A stretch of 64,000 nucleotides of DNA from Latrodectus hesperus (GCA_037975125.1 CM075855.1:108642118-108706117); one strand, 5' to 3'. Positions 38,326-51,479 are shown, counted from the first letter of the stretch. A program made the numbers and translations. The notes: generated from the sequence alone by a model not told the origin.

Positions 38326-38593
38326 AACTCCATAGCCCGACAGCCCATGTGGGCCTAGGCCTACAGTGCCCATAACTGTTTTCATGACCGAGGGTCCTGG
38401 GGTGCGAAGCATATGTCCCAGTTAGGTGGTCAGCCTAACGTAAGACCCCCAAGTGTTTTGTTCCCAAGCTTGCTTGGTACTCAGTTAATCGACCCACTGA
38501 AGGGATGAAAGGCTGACTCAACCTTGCCCAGCCCGAGGATCGAACCTCGGACCTGTGTCATGGGAGCGTGAAACGCTGACACTAAGCCACCGG

Positions 38594-38595
<2 letters not shown>
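38326..38595 (-). mobile_element. SINE-D, copy with tRNA-like head
   Basis: Minus-strand copy: head CCCGGTGGCTTAGTGTCAGC, B box CGAGGTTCGATCCTCG, then a body that matches 3348-3537 in reverse. Its 5' end abuts the (AT)n tract at 38597; the headless copy at 3348 also starts at a TA-rich repeat. Confidence 0.8.
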
Positions 38596-38810
<215 letters not shown>

Positions 38811-39151
38811 AATTCAATTAATAAACTTCTTACCTCTAGTACGCATGATAGCTCTATTCTATTAGAAAATGAAAAACATCGGTAATGATCAATATTATCA
38901 TAAAGTATTTTCATGAATAATTATTTTAATGAAGAATAATAGTTAATGTTTTAAATTCCAAAGAATTTATTGCAACACGTTGTATTGTAATCGAATTAAA
39001 ATGTTTTTGAATTGAAAATTGGATGACGCTGATTTATGAATTCCTTTTTAAGACTCCTTCAAAGTGCCTTCATTGAAGCAAATTTTACTGTGTCAACATC
39101 TATTACTTCAGGTTCTGGTATGATAATAAACATAATAATAAAGACATATAA

Positions 39152-39378
39152 TGTTGTAGTTGTTACTAATGACACTTGGACACGCCAAGCTCACTATGCC
39201 TTGGCTATGCGAATTTAAGTCAATTGGGAGCGTCTTTTATTTTTTAATCAGAGTACCATGAAGGTGAAAGTACGACTTTGATAGAGAGAGAAAGTACATC
39301 CATGCCCAAACCGGGATTCGAACCTAGGATCTCCTTATCCGCAGTCAGGCACGCTGACCACTAGACAAATTGGGCGGC
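39152..39378 (-). mobile_element. Hybrid SINE: A head joined to the shared 3' module, second junction
   Basis: Minus strand: head CAATTTGTCTAGTGGTCAGC and B box GGTTCGAATCCCGG of SINE-A, continuing only to TACTTTCTCTCTCTAT. It then switches to the shared module (AAAGTCGTACTTTCACCTTC) with an AAC-type tail. The junction lies earlier in the A body than in the copy at 32790. Confidence 0.85.
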
Positions 39379-40666
39379 ACAAAAATAATAGTAAGCATAA
39401 GTAATAATTAGTAATGAAAAGAATATTAATACCGAAGTCTCATTCAATAGTTTTCTATATAAAACAATTATTAGATCGTAAATATTTTTCTTAATTATTA
39501 TTGACAACAATTAGATTTTATGAAAAATTTTGCACATTGAATATTTAATTAACTCATCTGCTACTGAACAAGCATCTTTTTAAATAATTTCACGGAGACA
39601 TTTTTTTATGATGCAATGATTACATACTATTGGCATGAGATCATCTTTAAGTCAAAGATTAGATGCCACTTCTAATTTAAAAATAAATTATTCAATTATT
39701 ACTTTTTACTTGGTAACTAATAGTGTCTAAATTTAACATTATTTATTCTTTATATAATGATTTATTCGTAATTTAATTATTTTCAAGTAATTTAAAAGCA
39801 ATTCTTGATAAAAAAAATGCATAATTCGTAAATCATTTCTGTTAAAGTTGAAAATACTCAAAAATTGGATTCTTACATTTCTTTGCTGTTAATATTATTA
39901 TGTTTTATAATCATTAAAGTTTCTAGTGAAAAATGTGTGTGGATTTTTATCATATGATTTTGTAAAGAAAGTATATAAAAGATTCATAGATATACTTGTA
40001 GTATACCTGTTATTTAGTGCCGCTTATGGAGTATTTGTTAATACAGTAAGTAAAGTGAGTAATTATCATGCTTATACCCCTTGAGGATGGATGCAAAAGT
40101 ACTTTTCCGTAAAAAGTTCCCTTATTGGCATGTTTTCTTCTTATGTGACTTATTTCATCGACACGAAGCGTTCGCAAGTTTGGTTTGTACTTATAAACAT
40201 TGCTTGCTCTACAATTTTTTCATTGAATTATAATTTCATTAATTTAAAATGTTGTTTTTTTATTTTTATAGTTTTATCTTCTAAATTTTAAGATTTACCT
40301 AGAGATGAGGAAGCCATGGTTTAATATATGTAAAAATAGACCATACGAATGTACTCGAATAATTAGTTTATACAGTTAAAGTCTAATTTTTATCCAAAAT
40401 AGTTTTATTATCATTGTCCATGAAGAGAAATTAAAGGCGCGTCTGGACGCAAACATTGCTTGTAGAATCTCGAATTCCAGTCGTCACTGCCTTGAAATTT
40501 ATTTATCTATAGTGTCTGGAGTTAACATCTATTCAGTTTAGTGAACTATAGTTAGGAATATATCAAAAATCCACAGTTGAATTTAATAATTACATGCGAG
40601 TAGTGTATACCAATTCTTTATTATCTCATCCTTACGATAAATTGATGGATACAATTAAACTGTAGA

Positions 40667-40968
40667 GCCGACCGATGACTCATGGTTAGCGTTCCTGACT
40701 CCTGAACTGTTGGTCCCGGGTTCGAATCCCAGTACGGGCATGGATGTTACTTTCCCTCTCTGTCCTTTCTTCTGTGATGTTGCATGAATGTGGCCCACCC
40801 TATAAATGGGTTTATGGTGGTATGGCGCGGGCAACGCTACTCACCTCCGTGACTTGGTTCACAGGTGCCCGCTGGGTAACGACAATTTAATAGCAGTTTC
40901 TGGCCTTGTTGTGGCATAGGGTTTGTCACCCAAGTGTGCCCGCCGTTGGAAAAATAAATAAATAAATA
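40667..40968 (+). mobile_element. SINE-I with perfect 10-bp target duplication
   Basis: Plus strand: head GCCGACCGATGACTCATGGT, B box GGGTTCGAATCCC, body CCACCCTATAAATGGG and GGTGCCCGCTGGGTAACGAC, ending CCCGCCGTTGG and an (AAAT)n tail. AAACTGTAGA flanks both sides (40657-40666, 40969-40978). This is the commonest family in the right part of the window. Confidence 0.9.
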
Positions 40969-41179
40969 AAACTGTAGAAATTGATGAGAGCTTTTTCGCT
41001 TAAAAAAAAGTAACGTGGATTGTCCCATGGTACGTTTTGGTGGTTCACGTCGTGGAACTAGAGAATTTTCCTTAACTGTCCTGGTTTATACCACAGAATC
41101 TTTAATGTCCGCATCACCTGAAAATGTCGCAGACGTAACTATTACATTTTCTAACTGCTGGTGCGCCTGTTTATAATCT

Positions 41180-41420
41180 TTCTGATTTTAAAGCTCTCAG
41201 ATACAAACATTCCCTGATGAATTCTTTGAATAATTTCGTTAGTCCGCTCACTGAGTGTGATTGGCAATCTGTAGAGGAATGTCCATTTTGTAGTCTTTAT
41301 CGCATAAATGGGGAAGTATTCACCAAAGAGGCTCTGGTCAAAAACATTCAGCTTCTTATCTTAGAGAACATGTGTTTATAGAAAAGCAGATATGTTTTTC
41401 GCTGTAGTAAAAGATATTTT
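41180..41420 (+). other. Possible degraded coding relic with a C-x2-C motif
   Basis: A plus-strand frame without a start reads NLSDFKALRYKHSLMNSLNN, then ECPFCSLYRINGEVFTKEAL; after a one-base shift near 41345 it continues KHSASYLREHVFIEKQ. Cys-x2-Cys followed by two His resembles a decayed C2H2 finger of the kind found in mobile-element proteins. No family is assigned and this could be chance. Confidence 0.3.
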
Positions 41421-41605
41421 TAATTTTGCGCCTCCTGTTTAATACCAATATTTATAAATAACCATCTCTTTTTCATTTTTAAATGTAATTTGGTTCTACC
41501 TGCATTTGTTTTCATATAACATTTTGTATTGGAAATATGAAAAATCTTTAATATAATTATTTTTGTTTATTTGATTGCTTTGTAGTTAAAATACATACAA
41601 AATTA

Positions 41606-42285
41606 TTGTTGTTGTTGTCGTTTCTTAGATAGTGCCGAAAGTTTTCTGCATGAGGGCCGCCAGTTCCGGGCCTGGAGGCTGCAGAGAATCTCTTGAGGTG
41701 GTCCGCCAAGTTAAAACAGGGATCAAATGATTGCTTGGCAGTCAAAAATATGGTCTGGGAAAGTTCAGAATCTGGACAGTTTCTGCAGGATGTATAGGAT
41801 CTTGTGTTATCAGGTGCTATTTTCATGCCTTTGAAATGGCCTGTTCGAAGTCTGGCTTGGCTTACTGAATTGTTGGTTGGAAATTCTACGTCGGGCGGCT
41901 GCGTTAGCATCAATGAAAGTTACCGTGTTGGGCTGGCCCCAATCACGAGCTTCCTTTGCAAGGATGTCAGCACACTCATTCCCTTCCATACCAACATGGG
42001 CAGGGATCCATTGGAGTGTGCATGGCTTGTTAATTTGGCAAAGAGCATTAATGTCTTGAGTTTTTGTAGTTTTACCATTGCATATGGCTTCTAATGCGGA
42101 TTTTGAATCTGTAAAGCGTACCATACCCTCGGTTGAATCATCATGGTAGTGAGATAAGTAAAAAGAGAGGGCTTCTTTAACTAGTTCACTAGTGAAGTTT
42201 GAGGCGATTAAGCCTGAAGGAACTCTGAGATTGGTTTTAGTCCCAGTGGGATGTAAGATAAAGATGCCTGCACCACCTTTAATAA
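41606..42285 (-). pseudogene. LINE relic: RNase H domain and C-terminal end with (AAC)n tail
   Basis: The minus strand reads GGAGIFILHPTGTKTNLRVP (RNase H start, near 42270), FTDSKSALEAI (second catalytic Asp region), WIPAHVGMEGNECADILAKE (RNase H end, 41990-42050) and then, after a frameshift near 41880, GHFKGMKIAPDNTRSYTSCR and NCPDSELSQTIF with the terminal Cys residues. It ends at an (AAC)n tail (41606-41618). The order and motifs fit an I- or Jockey-type LINE, 5'-truncated within RNase H. Its last bases ACGACAACAACAACAA are the same as the 3' end of SINE-A. Confidence 0.8.
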
Positions 42286-42468
42286 AAAATAATTAAAGCT
42301 CTAATATAGTGCCAAAAATAAGTGGTATACTTTCAATGGAAAATTACCAATATTGAAGCTATACTCAAATATTAAGTTAATTATTATGGGTAAATAAAGA
42401 ACATCTAAAAAAGGAAAGTAGTAAACCAAGTTTCATTAACTAAATATAAAATAATTAGTTCATTTCTT

Positions 42469-43261
42469 CTTCTTCTTCTTCTTCTTAGAATTGGGTTTGT
42501 ATGTCATTGGGCACCTCTGCTTTTATCAGCGTTTTGTACCATTAACTCCAAACCCAATGCTTCCTAATTCCAGTTGCTCGGGTCACCCACTTTATTAATA
42601 AAGTCCGATAACCCTTTCATGGAGTTTAGGTGTAACTCTCTAGTAGGGATGATGCCTAAAGAGGTTAATCTAAGGAGGGCAAGAGCCTAGCATTCAAAAA
42701 TGATATGCTCTGCCGTTTCCTCTTGCGTATGACATTTCCAGCAGATAGGGTCTTGCTGAAACAGCCCCATCTGGTCAGAGAGTCAGTCATACTAGGGATA
42801 GCTTCCTGACTTTCACCAGAAGATGGTTTATAGGTCATTTCTACCTCAAGTGAAGGATTCATTACTGCCCCTTTACAAGACAGCCTCTGAGTCCCCTTGT
42901 CTTTTTCAGCAAGGTCTACTTCAGAGGCATCACCTGCAGATGCAGAAAGGTTTGTTATTTCTTGTGTCTTTTCAGCCACAAGATAACAATTTATAAGCTC
43001 AGGTAATATAAGTCCACCCAGCATTGCCTGAGATACTGGGCAAGGCAAATTACTCTAGAAGTTTGCCAGGCAACTAGAGGCTCCGTTAAGACACCAATAC
43101 CGCGGTGCCAATTAGCCCTAGGCACGGATCGCATAACACCAGGGTTTACGGGAGCTGGTTCGCGGCCTCTGATTCTATATTCAAGGCTATCCTGTCATTC
43201 CTACAGGACATTCGGTGATCCACCACCTACCGACGCGCCTGGTAGCTGCTCAGGCCCCAGG
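42469..43261 (-). mobile_element. 793-bp retroposed unit with perfect 13-bp target duplication
   Basis: Flanked exactly by TAGTTCATTTCTT (42456-42468 and 43262-43274) and ending in a (GAA)n tail on the minus strand. The 5' half is GC-rich and contains a 127-codon open frame (43048-42665, start MPCPVSQAMLGGLI, rich in Ser, Glu and Lys). The 3' part encodes, in another frame, QQDPICWKCHTQEETAEHII then FEC (42690-42760), a C-x2-C-x8-H-x4-C knuckle typical of LINE C-termini, then a stop and LLRLTSLGIIP. Because both ends are defined, this is a complete transposed unit, not a 5' truncation: either an internally deleted LINE (5' end joined to 3' end) or a LINE-derived non-autonomous element. A shadow reading joins both parts in one frame by chance. 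Confidence 0.8.
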
Positions 43262-43689
43262 TAGTTCATTTCTTAGTCACTTAAGATTTATTTTAAAGCT
43301 CAATTTTAAAATTTGCAAAAATGCAATTTAAATTCAATTTGGGAACATTTCAATATTAATCGTATATTCGCGTAAGAAAAATGTTTACTATTGTGAATAT
43401 AAGAATTTTGTTCATTAAAGCTTATTTTAGGAATTCAAATGAGAAATAAATGCTTACATAACCGAAGATAAATAAAAGCGATGCAACTAAATCGCATGTT
43501 GCTTCATGTGTGTGAATGTGAAGAGTTCGAAAAGTTTTTAATCAAAATTTCAGGAGCAAAGGAAGGACAGAATCTAAAAATACTCGTACGAAATATTTTA
43601 ATCTTTCGCTGTAAGGATTTTCCACCAAGCGATTATTTTATTTCGGAAACCATTTCTTACCCCTGTTTAATCCTCTTTACGGCGAAGCA

Positions 43690-44280
43690 TCCTGATTCTC
43701 CATAATTTTCCCCCAAACGCCGCTTCAACGCCTCTCTGAAAGATTTCCATATTTAAGACCTTCTTTTCCGTTTCTTTAAGTCTTTCGAAAATAATTCGCC
43801 GCGTTCTTTTACTCAAAGTGCTTTCTTTTTTTTACCCTTTCGCAATTCTTTATTTCCCTTCGAACGCTTTGTAGTTTCTGTTTATTCCCTATGCTCGCAG
43901 CAAAATTGATTTGTCGTTGGGAGATCGAAGGAAAAGTGGCAAGGTGTGGGGGCGTAATTTTGGCGAGTTCTCGAGCACTTTACACCTGGAATATAGCATG
44001 TAAGAGAAATCTTCTCTGGAGATTTCGAGAAAGTGCGTTTTGAATTGATCTCAAATCTTGTTAAATTATTTTTGTCGAGAAAATCTCCAACGGGATTGAA
44101 AGGGAAAAAAATTCCCTATCTCTTCCATTCTTCTTGTTTTTTCCCCCTTCTTTCTTATGCAAGGGTATTCAACAGGACCAAGGAAGAGTTATTTCCAAAA
44201 AATAAGTTTACATTCGAAACACGAAAAAATAGCATCAAAACACTTTCTTTTCTTCAATTCGTCTGTGAATTTTAACCAGA
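43690..44280. other. Non-repetitive, less AT-rich intron segment upstream of the microexon
   Basis: About 590 bases with many CT-rich runs and CpG sites (GAACGCTTTG, GTTCTCGAGCAC, GGAGATCGAAGG), without SINE or transposon motifs. It lies 600-1200 bases before the 27-nt exon. It has no convincing open frame or exon. It could be a splicing or transcription control region, but that is only suggested by position and composition. Confidence 0.3.
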
Positions 44281-44896
44281 ATGAATAATCGATGGTAGCT
44301 TGAATAGAAGGGGTATGTTTTCAAAAAGTCTACGCATTATTTTTTTTATTTTTTATTGTTACATCGTATTTATCTTATAGAGGATATTGAAAATTGATTT
44401 TGCAAAATTACATTTCAAATGTAAATAAAATATTCTTAGATTTCAAGTTTAAACTTTCGATGCATTCTGAAAAACTTCGTGAGCCAATGTAGTAATAAAC
44501 AAATAAATATTTTCTTTCAAAACAAAAGATTTATTTATTTATTACGATTTAGATCCAGACAAAAAACAGCAAACCTACATAAAATTTCCGTTCATTTGTA
44601 AACTTTTTTTTCATGTATAAGCGTTATTAAACAAAAATGTAAAAAATTTCAGTATATATTTCTTCGGAATGCACACGAAATAATATAATACGTTTTTTGT
44701 TTTGAAACAAAGCATTTTTCAGGAGTAAAATTATGGTAACATTCAAAACATATTTTGATACAATTAGAAATCTGAGAAAAGATGCAGAAGATAACTAATA
44801 ATACGTTTCTGTGTCAATTAGTAAATAATTCACTTATTTTAATAAATGTAGTTCTAAATTAATAGCTTCATTTTTAATACATTTCTTTTTTTCTAG

Positions 44897-44923
44897 GATT
44901 TGCTACTGTTGGAAGAACAAGAG
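44897..44923 (+). CDS. GARNL3: GARNL3 microexon, 27 nt
   Basis: Nine codons in phase 0 reading DLLLLEEQE, equal to the conserved DLLVLEEQE of vertebrate GARNL3 at the entry to the Rap/Ran-GAP domain. The acceptor is ttttttctag (44887-44896) and the donor is gtacat (44924), the latter weaker than the gtaagt consensus. It sits between a 33-kb and a 0.94-kb intron. Its length is a multiple of three, so skipping it would keep the frame. Confidence 0.9.
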
Positions 44924-45860
<937 letters not shown>

Positions 45861-45936
45861 GGTTCAGTAAATTTCAAATTCGGAGTTTTGTTTGCTAAAG
45901 CTCGACAAACTACTGATGACGAAATGTTCAGCAATG
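45861..45936 (+). CDS. GARNL3: GARNL3 exon, start of the Rap/Ran-GAP domain
   Basis: Seventy-six bases, 25 codons plus one base: GSVNFKFGVLFAKARQTTDD then EMFSN. FGVL(Y/F)AK-GQ-TDDEMFSN is the signature beginning of the Rap/Ran-GAP catalytic domain, and QEGSVNFKFGVLFAK is specific to GARNL3 as I know it. The usual GQ is RQ here (AKARQ). The acceptor is taattcacag and the donor is a perfect gtaagt (45937). The catalytic asparagine of the HIGNDIV motif lies in later exons not found before 64000. Confidence 0.95.
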
Positions 45937-46846
45937 GTAAGTAAATATCGTATAAAGATTTATTAAATATTTATCTATAGACAACAGTTCAGTAAGATAA
46001 ATTGTAAACTGGAATAGGTCACACACACACACACACACAAAGAAAAATCACTTAATTAGCGAAATCATTTTTAACTTCCTATCTATACTTGTTGAGACAC
46101 CGGATTGGGAACTTATAGGAAACTCTTAACATATAAAATTTTACTAAGCATCCTTATCTGTAAAGTGGTTTCTTCTCTCTTGAGAGATTTCATTTCCTCA
46201 TTATCTTTTGCGCAGAAAACAAAAGGCTTCTCCTCAATAATTATACTTTTAACCGTAAGCATATTGAAGATAAATGACTAGGATAAATTTAACTTTCTTC
46301 GGTACTTGTAAATAAATTGTTACCTACAAATGCTGTATTAAGTGTTGTATAAGTTTAGATTAAATATTCAGTCTGGAAAAAAAACAGTAGAATAGTTCAT
46401 TTTTGCAAAGAAAAATTCCTATTTTGCATATATACAATAACATGAAAACTTGGCAGTAGTCAAGGGAATATAAAAGTAGTTAATTTGTAAAAGTAACTTT
46501 ATTGTATTCTTTAATGCTGTATATAAAAAATTAGAAATGGTTTTAATTTTATTTCAGAATAACACTTAATTATTGTAATTATTAATAAACGAATGCATAT
46601 ACTTTTAATGTCGTAGATCAACTATTCAAATAAAGAAAACTAAAGTTTTTTACATTATTCAAAGCAAATATTACTTAAAATTGGAAAATAATTAAAAGCA
46701 TTTAATGATAAATTTAAACATGTATTTAATTTAGAAGTATTATTGAAGCTTTAAAAAAGATTTTTATGTAACGAACTTAATGAACAATTTCATTAACTAT
46801 TTGAATATTGATATCGCCTATTTTAGTGCTAATTTATTTCTTGTGC

Positions 46847-46964
<118 letters not shown>

Positions 46965-47287
46965 TGATTCTAAATTGCTTTTACAAATCTACGAGGGGTT
47001 GCACAATGGGCATTGTTGTTGTCAGACCAAATGTTTTGATTGCGTTTTTAAAGGACAACGTCTACTCTGATTGGCTTCCTCCGGTAACCAATAAAAGTAA
47101 AATGCTGCTTCTTCTCTGTGGAAATTTACGCACAGTAAATTCGTGATAGATTTTTGATGCGTTTATACTTTCCTCTTTTCTATCTCTCAGAGTGAAATAA
47201 GACCTTATATTCCTAAGTAATTATTGCTTGTATGGATGGGTACTATCACTCCTTTTAATTTTTTAAAAAAATTTAGAATCATACTGT

Positions 47288-47289
<2 letters not shown>

Positions 47290-47353
<64 letters not shown>
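47290..47353. repeat. (AT)n microsatellite
   Basis: About 64 uninterrupted bases of AT. Confidence 0.97.
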
Positions 47354-47355
<2 letters not shown>

Positions 47356-48644
47356 CTTTTCAAAAGTTAACTAAATTGGGAGTTTTGAACGTTACAAATA
47401 TATTATTCTTTATCATAATATTTATAAAACTATTAATTTTGTTTTACAATGCATTAGTAATATTAGTAAACAAACCAATAATAATCCAATTAAATTTTAA
47501 TTCACGTAAAACGGATAATATGAGTATAGAACAATAAAGTTGCAAAAATCTGTCCTTATGTATTGTAAATTCAATTCTATTAAACATTCTGGATTAAAAC
47601 TTAATTATTTTATTTAACATAGAAGTTATTTATATTTGTACATTTATTTACTTGTTACGAATTACAAATATAATTACATGAATTGTTAAAAATGTAAATA
47701 TTTTTTAAGTTATCATAATTAATATTATACGTGTGTTTCTCATAACGTTTATCATTGCAGTAATTATGATGAGTAACACATACGAGAGAAATACTGAGTG
47801 TTCAAATCTTTAATTATAATCAAAAATGCATAAAAATTAGCTTCAATTTATTCTGATAATTCATTTAATTTCTTTGAATGGCGGCTGTTTTTTCTTTACG
47901 CCAAATGCACCGACAACCCCAAAGGCTGGGGGATAAAAATATCACTTATATTGTAGTCCGTATGTCCGCTTGTTACTTTGTACATTGTTGCCAACTGTTA
48001 ATTGCTAAATAAAACTTTATTTGAATCAATTTGGAATCAGGGAAACATTAGCCGGCAATTTCTTTCAAATCATACCTCAAATAATACTTTAATCGATACT
48101 GATCAATATTAGTAAATATGATTATAAATCTGTATGCTTAAATGTGCCAGTGATGATTAAATTTACATTTAAAAAGAAAACTTTTTTTTTTAAAAGCAGT
48201 AAAAAGATTCCATTACCGTTCTTCACTCTACCTCTGATTAAAGCGAATATTTAATAGCTCTCGAATTCTCAACTTACCATCTCATATCCAATTAAATTTA
48301 TATTTATATGAATGCTGAATTTGTTATTCTAATTTTTTTTTTATAAATTAGAAAGATAATAAAATTTTCTCGAAATGTAATTTAAATAATGTCATTTGCA
48401 TGTATTCAAATAACAACTTTAAATGTGTAGATATATTAAAGGATATACTTCTTCTCTCTTAATTAAAAATATTGATTCAGTTTATATATTTATGTTTCTT
48501 TTTAAATTTCTTTACTTGTACAGATGTTATTAACCTAAATAAAAATATTTTTAAATAACATATTTATTAAGTTTGTTTCTTTGATATTAAACACAGGTAA
48601 ATATATACAAGGTATTTGCCTGCATATCTTACAATGTATTTTGT

Positions 48645-48932
48645 TAATAACGTTGGGCAATGAGTGACCAACCCTTCGCCATAACAAGGCCTGAAACTGC
48701 TACTCATTTGTCGTTACCCAGTGGGCACTTGTAGGTATTCACGGAGACGAATAGCATTACCCACGTCATTCTCCCACAGACCGGTTTATAGGGTGGTCCA
48801 TATTCATTCATCATCACAGAAAAAAGGACAGTGGAATACAGACAGAAAGTAGTATCCATACCCGAACCGGGATTCGAACCTGGGACCTACAGTTCAGTAA
48901 TCAGGAATGCTAAGTACTCAGCCTTCGGTCGG
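48645..48932 (-). mobile_element. SINE-I, diverged copy
   Basis: Minus-strand copy with GCCGACCGA-like head end (48925), B box GGTTCGAATCCCGG and the GTGGGTAATGCTA body. Several changes distinguish it from the copies at 56072 and 61643. Confidence 0.8.
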
Positions 48933-49013
48933 AGTTAGGTTATTATAATGTATGTAAAGTATGTAATATGTAAAATTAATATTTTTCATTTACTGTTTAT
49001 ATTTTTTCAATAT

Positions 49014-49412
49014 TGTTGTTGTTGTTTGCCAATGACACTTGGACAAGCCAAGCTCGCTATGCCTTTGGCTGTGCGAATTAAGTCAATAGAGAGCGTCTTT
49101 CGTTTAGATCAGAGCACCACGAAGGTGAAAGTACGACTTTGCTCTTTTTAAGGTGCCTCGTCATTTTGAACCACGGTCAGGTGACGAGGCCACACCTGAG
49201 CTGGCACCCTCCTCTCCACATCCACGCCACACCAGCGGAAGGAATTTGGACGTCACATATTAACGTGAACACGTCCCCAAGCCACGGAGTTTCAGCAACC
49301 CAGTGAAGGGGAGTACACCATGGTCACCCTCCCAACCACTGCCCGCGGCAAATGATGCTTCACTTTGCTGAGCTTACGGGAAGCGGCGTGAAGCTACTGA
49401 GCCACTTGAGCT
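49014..49412 (-). mobile_element. SINE-E, recent copy with perfect 15-bp target duplication
   Basis: Minus-strand full copy: head AGCTCAAGTGGCTCAGTAGC, middle, shared 3' module and an AAC-rich tail. Direct repeats ATATTTTTTCAATAT at 48999-49013 and 49413-49427 are exact. It reads almost base for base like the plus-strand copy at 27162-27555, which suggests recent activity. Confidence 0.92.
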
Positions 49413-49568
49413 ATATTTTTTCAATATAAACTAAATAAATTAAAATCGGTTTTCTGCACTGCATTTTTTATATTATTATCATTATACGTGAGACTTATTT
49501 TCTTTACCTGCTTTTTATTTCGTATTTTTAGTTCAAAAATTATGTTTGTTAACATTATTTTATACGTA

Positions 49569-49845
49569 GCAGACCGATGGCTGAGTGGTTAACGTTCCTG
49601 ACTCCTGAGCTGTGGGTCCCAAATTCGAATCCCGGTTCGGGCATGGATGTTTCTTTCCTTCTCTGTCCTTTCTACTGTGATGTTGTATGAATGTGGCCCG
49701 CCCTATAAACGGGTTTGTGGTGGTATGGCGCGGGTAACGCTACCCCCCTCCGTGACTTTGTTCATAGGTGCCCGCTGGGTAACGACAAATGAGTAGCAGT
49801 TTCTGGCTTTGTTGTGGCATATGAAATACCCATTGGATAAAAAAA
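49569..49845 (+). mobile_element. SINE-I copy
   Basis: Plus strand: AGACCGATGGCTGAGTGGTT head, AAATTCGAATCCCGGTTCGG B-box region, body GGTATGGCGCGGGTAACGC, ending near GGATAAAAAAAC. Confidence 0.85.
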
Positions 49846-50592
49846 CTAAAAAAAACATTATTACGTAATGTGTTAACATTTTGATATCTTTACTATCCAC
49901 AAAAATCTAAATTTATTACTATTCGTTTATTTACTTTCTTTTTCGATTACCTTTGAGCGCGGGGACTAACTCTACGGGTTTGTCTCTAACTATATTTTAA
50001 ACAATTGATTCCATGGAAACAATTTATATTGTAAGATAACTGAATGTGTTCAACTAAATAACATTGACTGTTTCACTAATCATATAGCCTTTTTACAAAT
50101 TAAATTTAGTAGATATTTTTTTTATTTTAGAACTCTATATATCATTTATGGTTTTTTTTAAAGCTTGTCGTCTTTAAACTGCCGCATTAGTTATATTTGA
50201 AATATGTTTTTAGCACACTCTTTAAAATTTTAAGTTGAATTAATGATCCGTATTTGTAGACTAAATTATCCATAAAAATATCCACGATAACAATGAAATG
50301 CAATAAATATATTTTTCATGGTTTAAATAAAAATCATTATAAAACTATTATCGAGTGCAAACAGATTTCAAGAAGCTAATTGAAATTTCTGAGATAATAT
50401 TTCAGATTTCAATGAGGAATAAAAAAATGTTCAAAACTATATATTTTTCCAAAGTAATTTATAAAGTAATTGCTTAATATTATTTTTTGGTAATATTTAT
50501 TTCATTTTTGTTATCATTGCTATTACTTTTATTACATAAATTAAAACATTTGTTTTGCTCAGTCTTGCATTTTCTTCATCATAACAGAGTAA

Positions 50593-50869
50593 GTTGTTGT
50601 TGTCTTGTGCCAGCCAGGCTAACAATATGGGGTGCGCAGCTCCACTTTTCCAACTGAACCCTATTTTGGTGTGGAATCCGACTTCCTCAGTACACACCTG
50701 CAATAGGTAACCGTTTATAGGATAAGACAACCATTCCCACCTCATTCATATAAGGAAAAGACAAAGACAGGATAGATAGAGAACGAAAGTACATCCATGC
50801 CTGAACTGAGATTCGAACCCAGGACCTCCCTATAGGCATTCAGGCACTCTGACCACTAGACAGGGCGGG
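50593..50869 (-). mobile_element. SINE-A copy
   Basis: Minus-strand full-length copy from a GTT-rich start (AAC tail reversed) to the head CCCGCCCTGTCTAGTGGTCA. The tail end (CAGCCAGGCTAAC) is the SINE-A type, not the shared module. Confidence 0.85.
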
Positions 50870-51192
50870 AAGGTTTTGCAGTTTGAATGTTATTTTCGGT
50901 AATTACTGATATTTCCTAGAACTGTGAGCCAGAAGATCTTGATTTTTGTTATATTCCTCTTCTCTTCAGATCTATCGAATTTAAGAAAAAGAGAATGGTG
51001 TTATATAAAAAATAGTGTTACTGAATTATTGATGTGATTTATTTTATTAAATTTAATTTTCAACTTTTGAGTTTACTTCAGTGTTATAATACATTATTTT
51101 TCGTTTTAAAGTCATTATTCTTGAAAATGTACACTTTATTTTCTATATGAAATCAGAGTCAGGTTTATATTTGCAATTTAACTTCATAGAAT

Positions 51193-51479
51193 GCCGCCCA
51201 ATTTGTCTAGTGGTCAGCGTGTCTGACTTCAGATAGGGAGGTCCTGGGCTCGAATCCCGGTTCGGGCATGGGTATATTTCCTCTCCCTGTCTATCCTGTC
51301 TTTGTCCTTTCTTTGTATGAATGAATTGTGGGAATGATTGCCTACCCTATAAACGGGTACCTTTGGTATGTGTGTACTGAGGAAGTCGGACTCCACACCA
51401 AAATAGGGTTCAGTTGGAAAAGTGGAGCAGCGCACCCCATATTGCCAGCCTGGCTAGCACACGACAACAACAACAACAA
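51193..51479 (+). mobile_element. SINE-A, full copy with target duplication
   Basis: Plus strand: head GCCGCCCAATTTGTCTAGTG, B box GGCTCGAATCCCGG, body, and an (AAC)n tail. The left flank TTCATAGAAT and right flank TTCAAAGAAT (TTCATAGAAT in the duplicate at 57048) are its target duplication. The left breakpoint of the 5.57-kb duplication falls inside this SINE at about 51305. Confidence 0.9.

Noticed and set aside
42665..43048. 127-residue frame as an independent host gene
   Set aside because: It lies wholly inside a retroposed unit bounded by a 13-bp target duplication.
43481..43705. 74-residue plus-strand frame as a further GARNL3 exon
   Set aside because: It does not match the protein and would interrupt residues that are adjacent in GARNL3; no fitting splice sites.
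50941..51010. tctcttcag acceptor-like site near 50968 as the next GARNL3 exon
   Set aside because: The following bases do not encode the expected GSE-F--FL block and no donor in phase was found.
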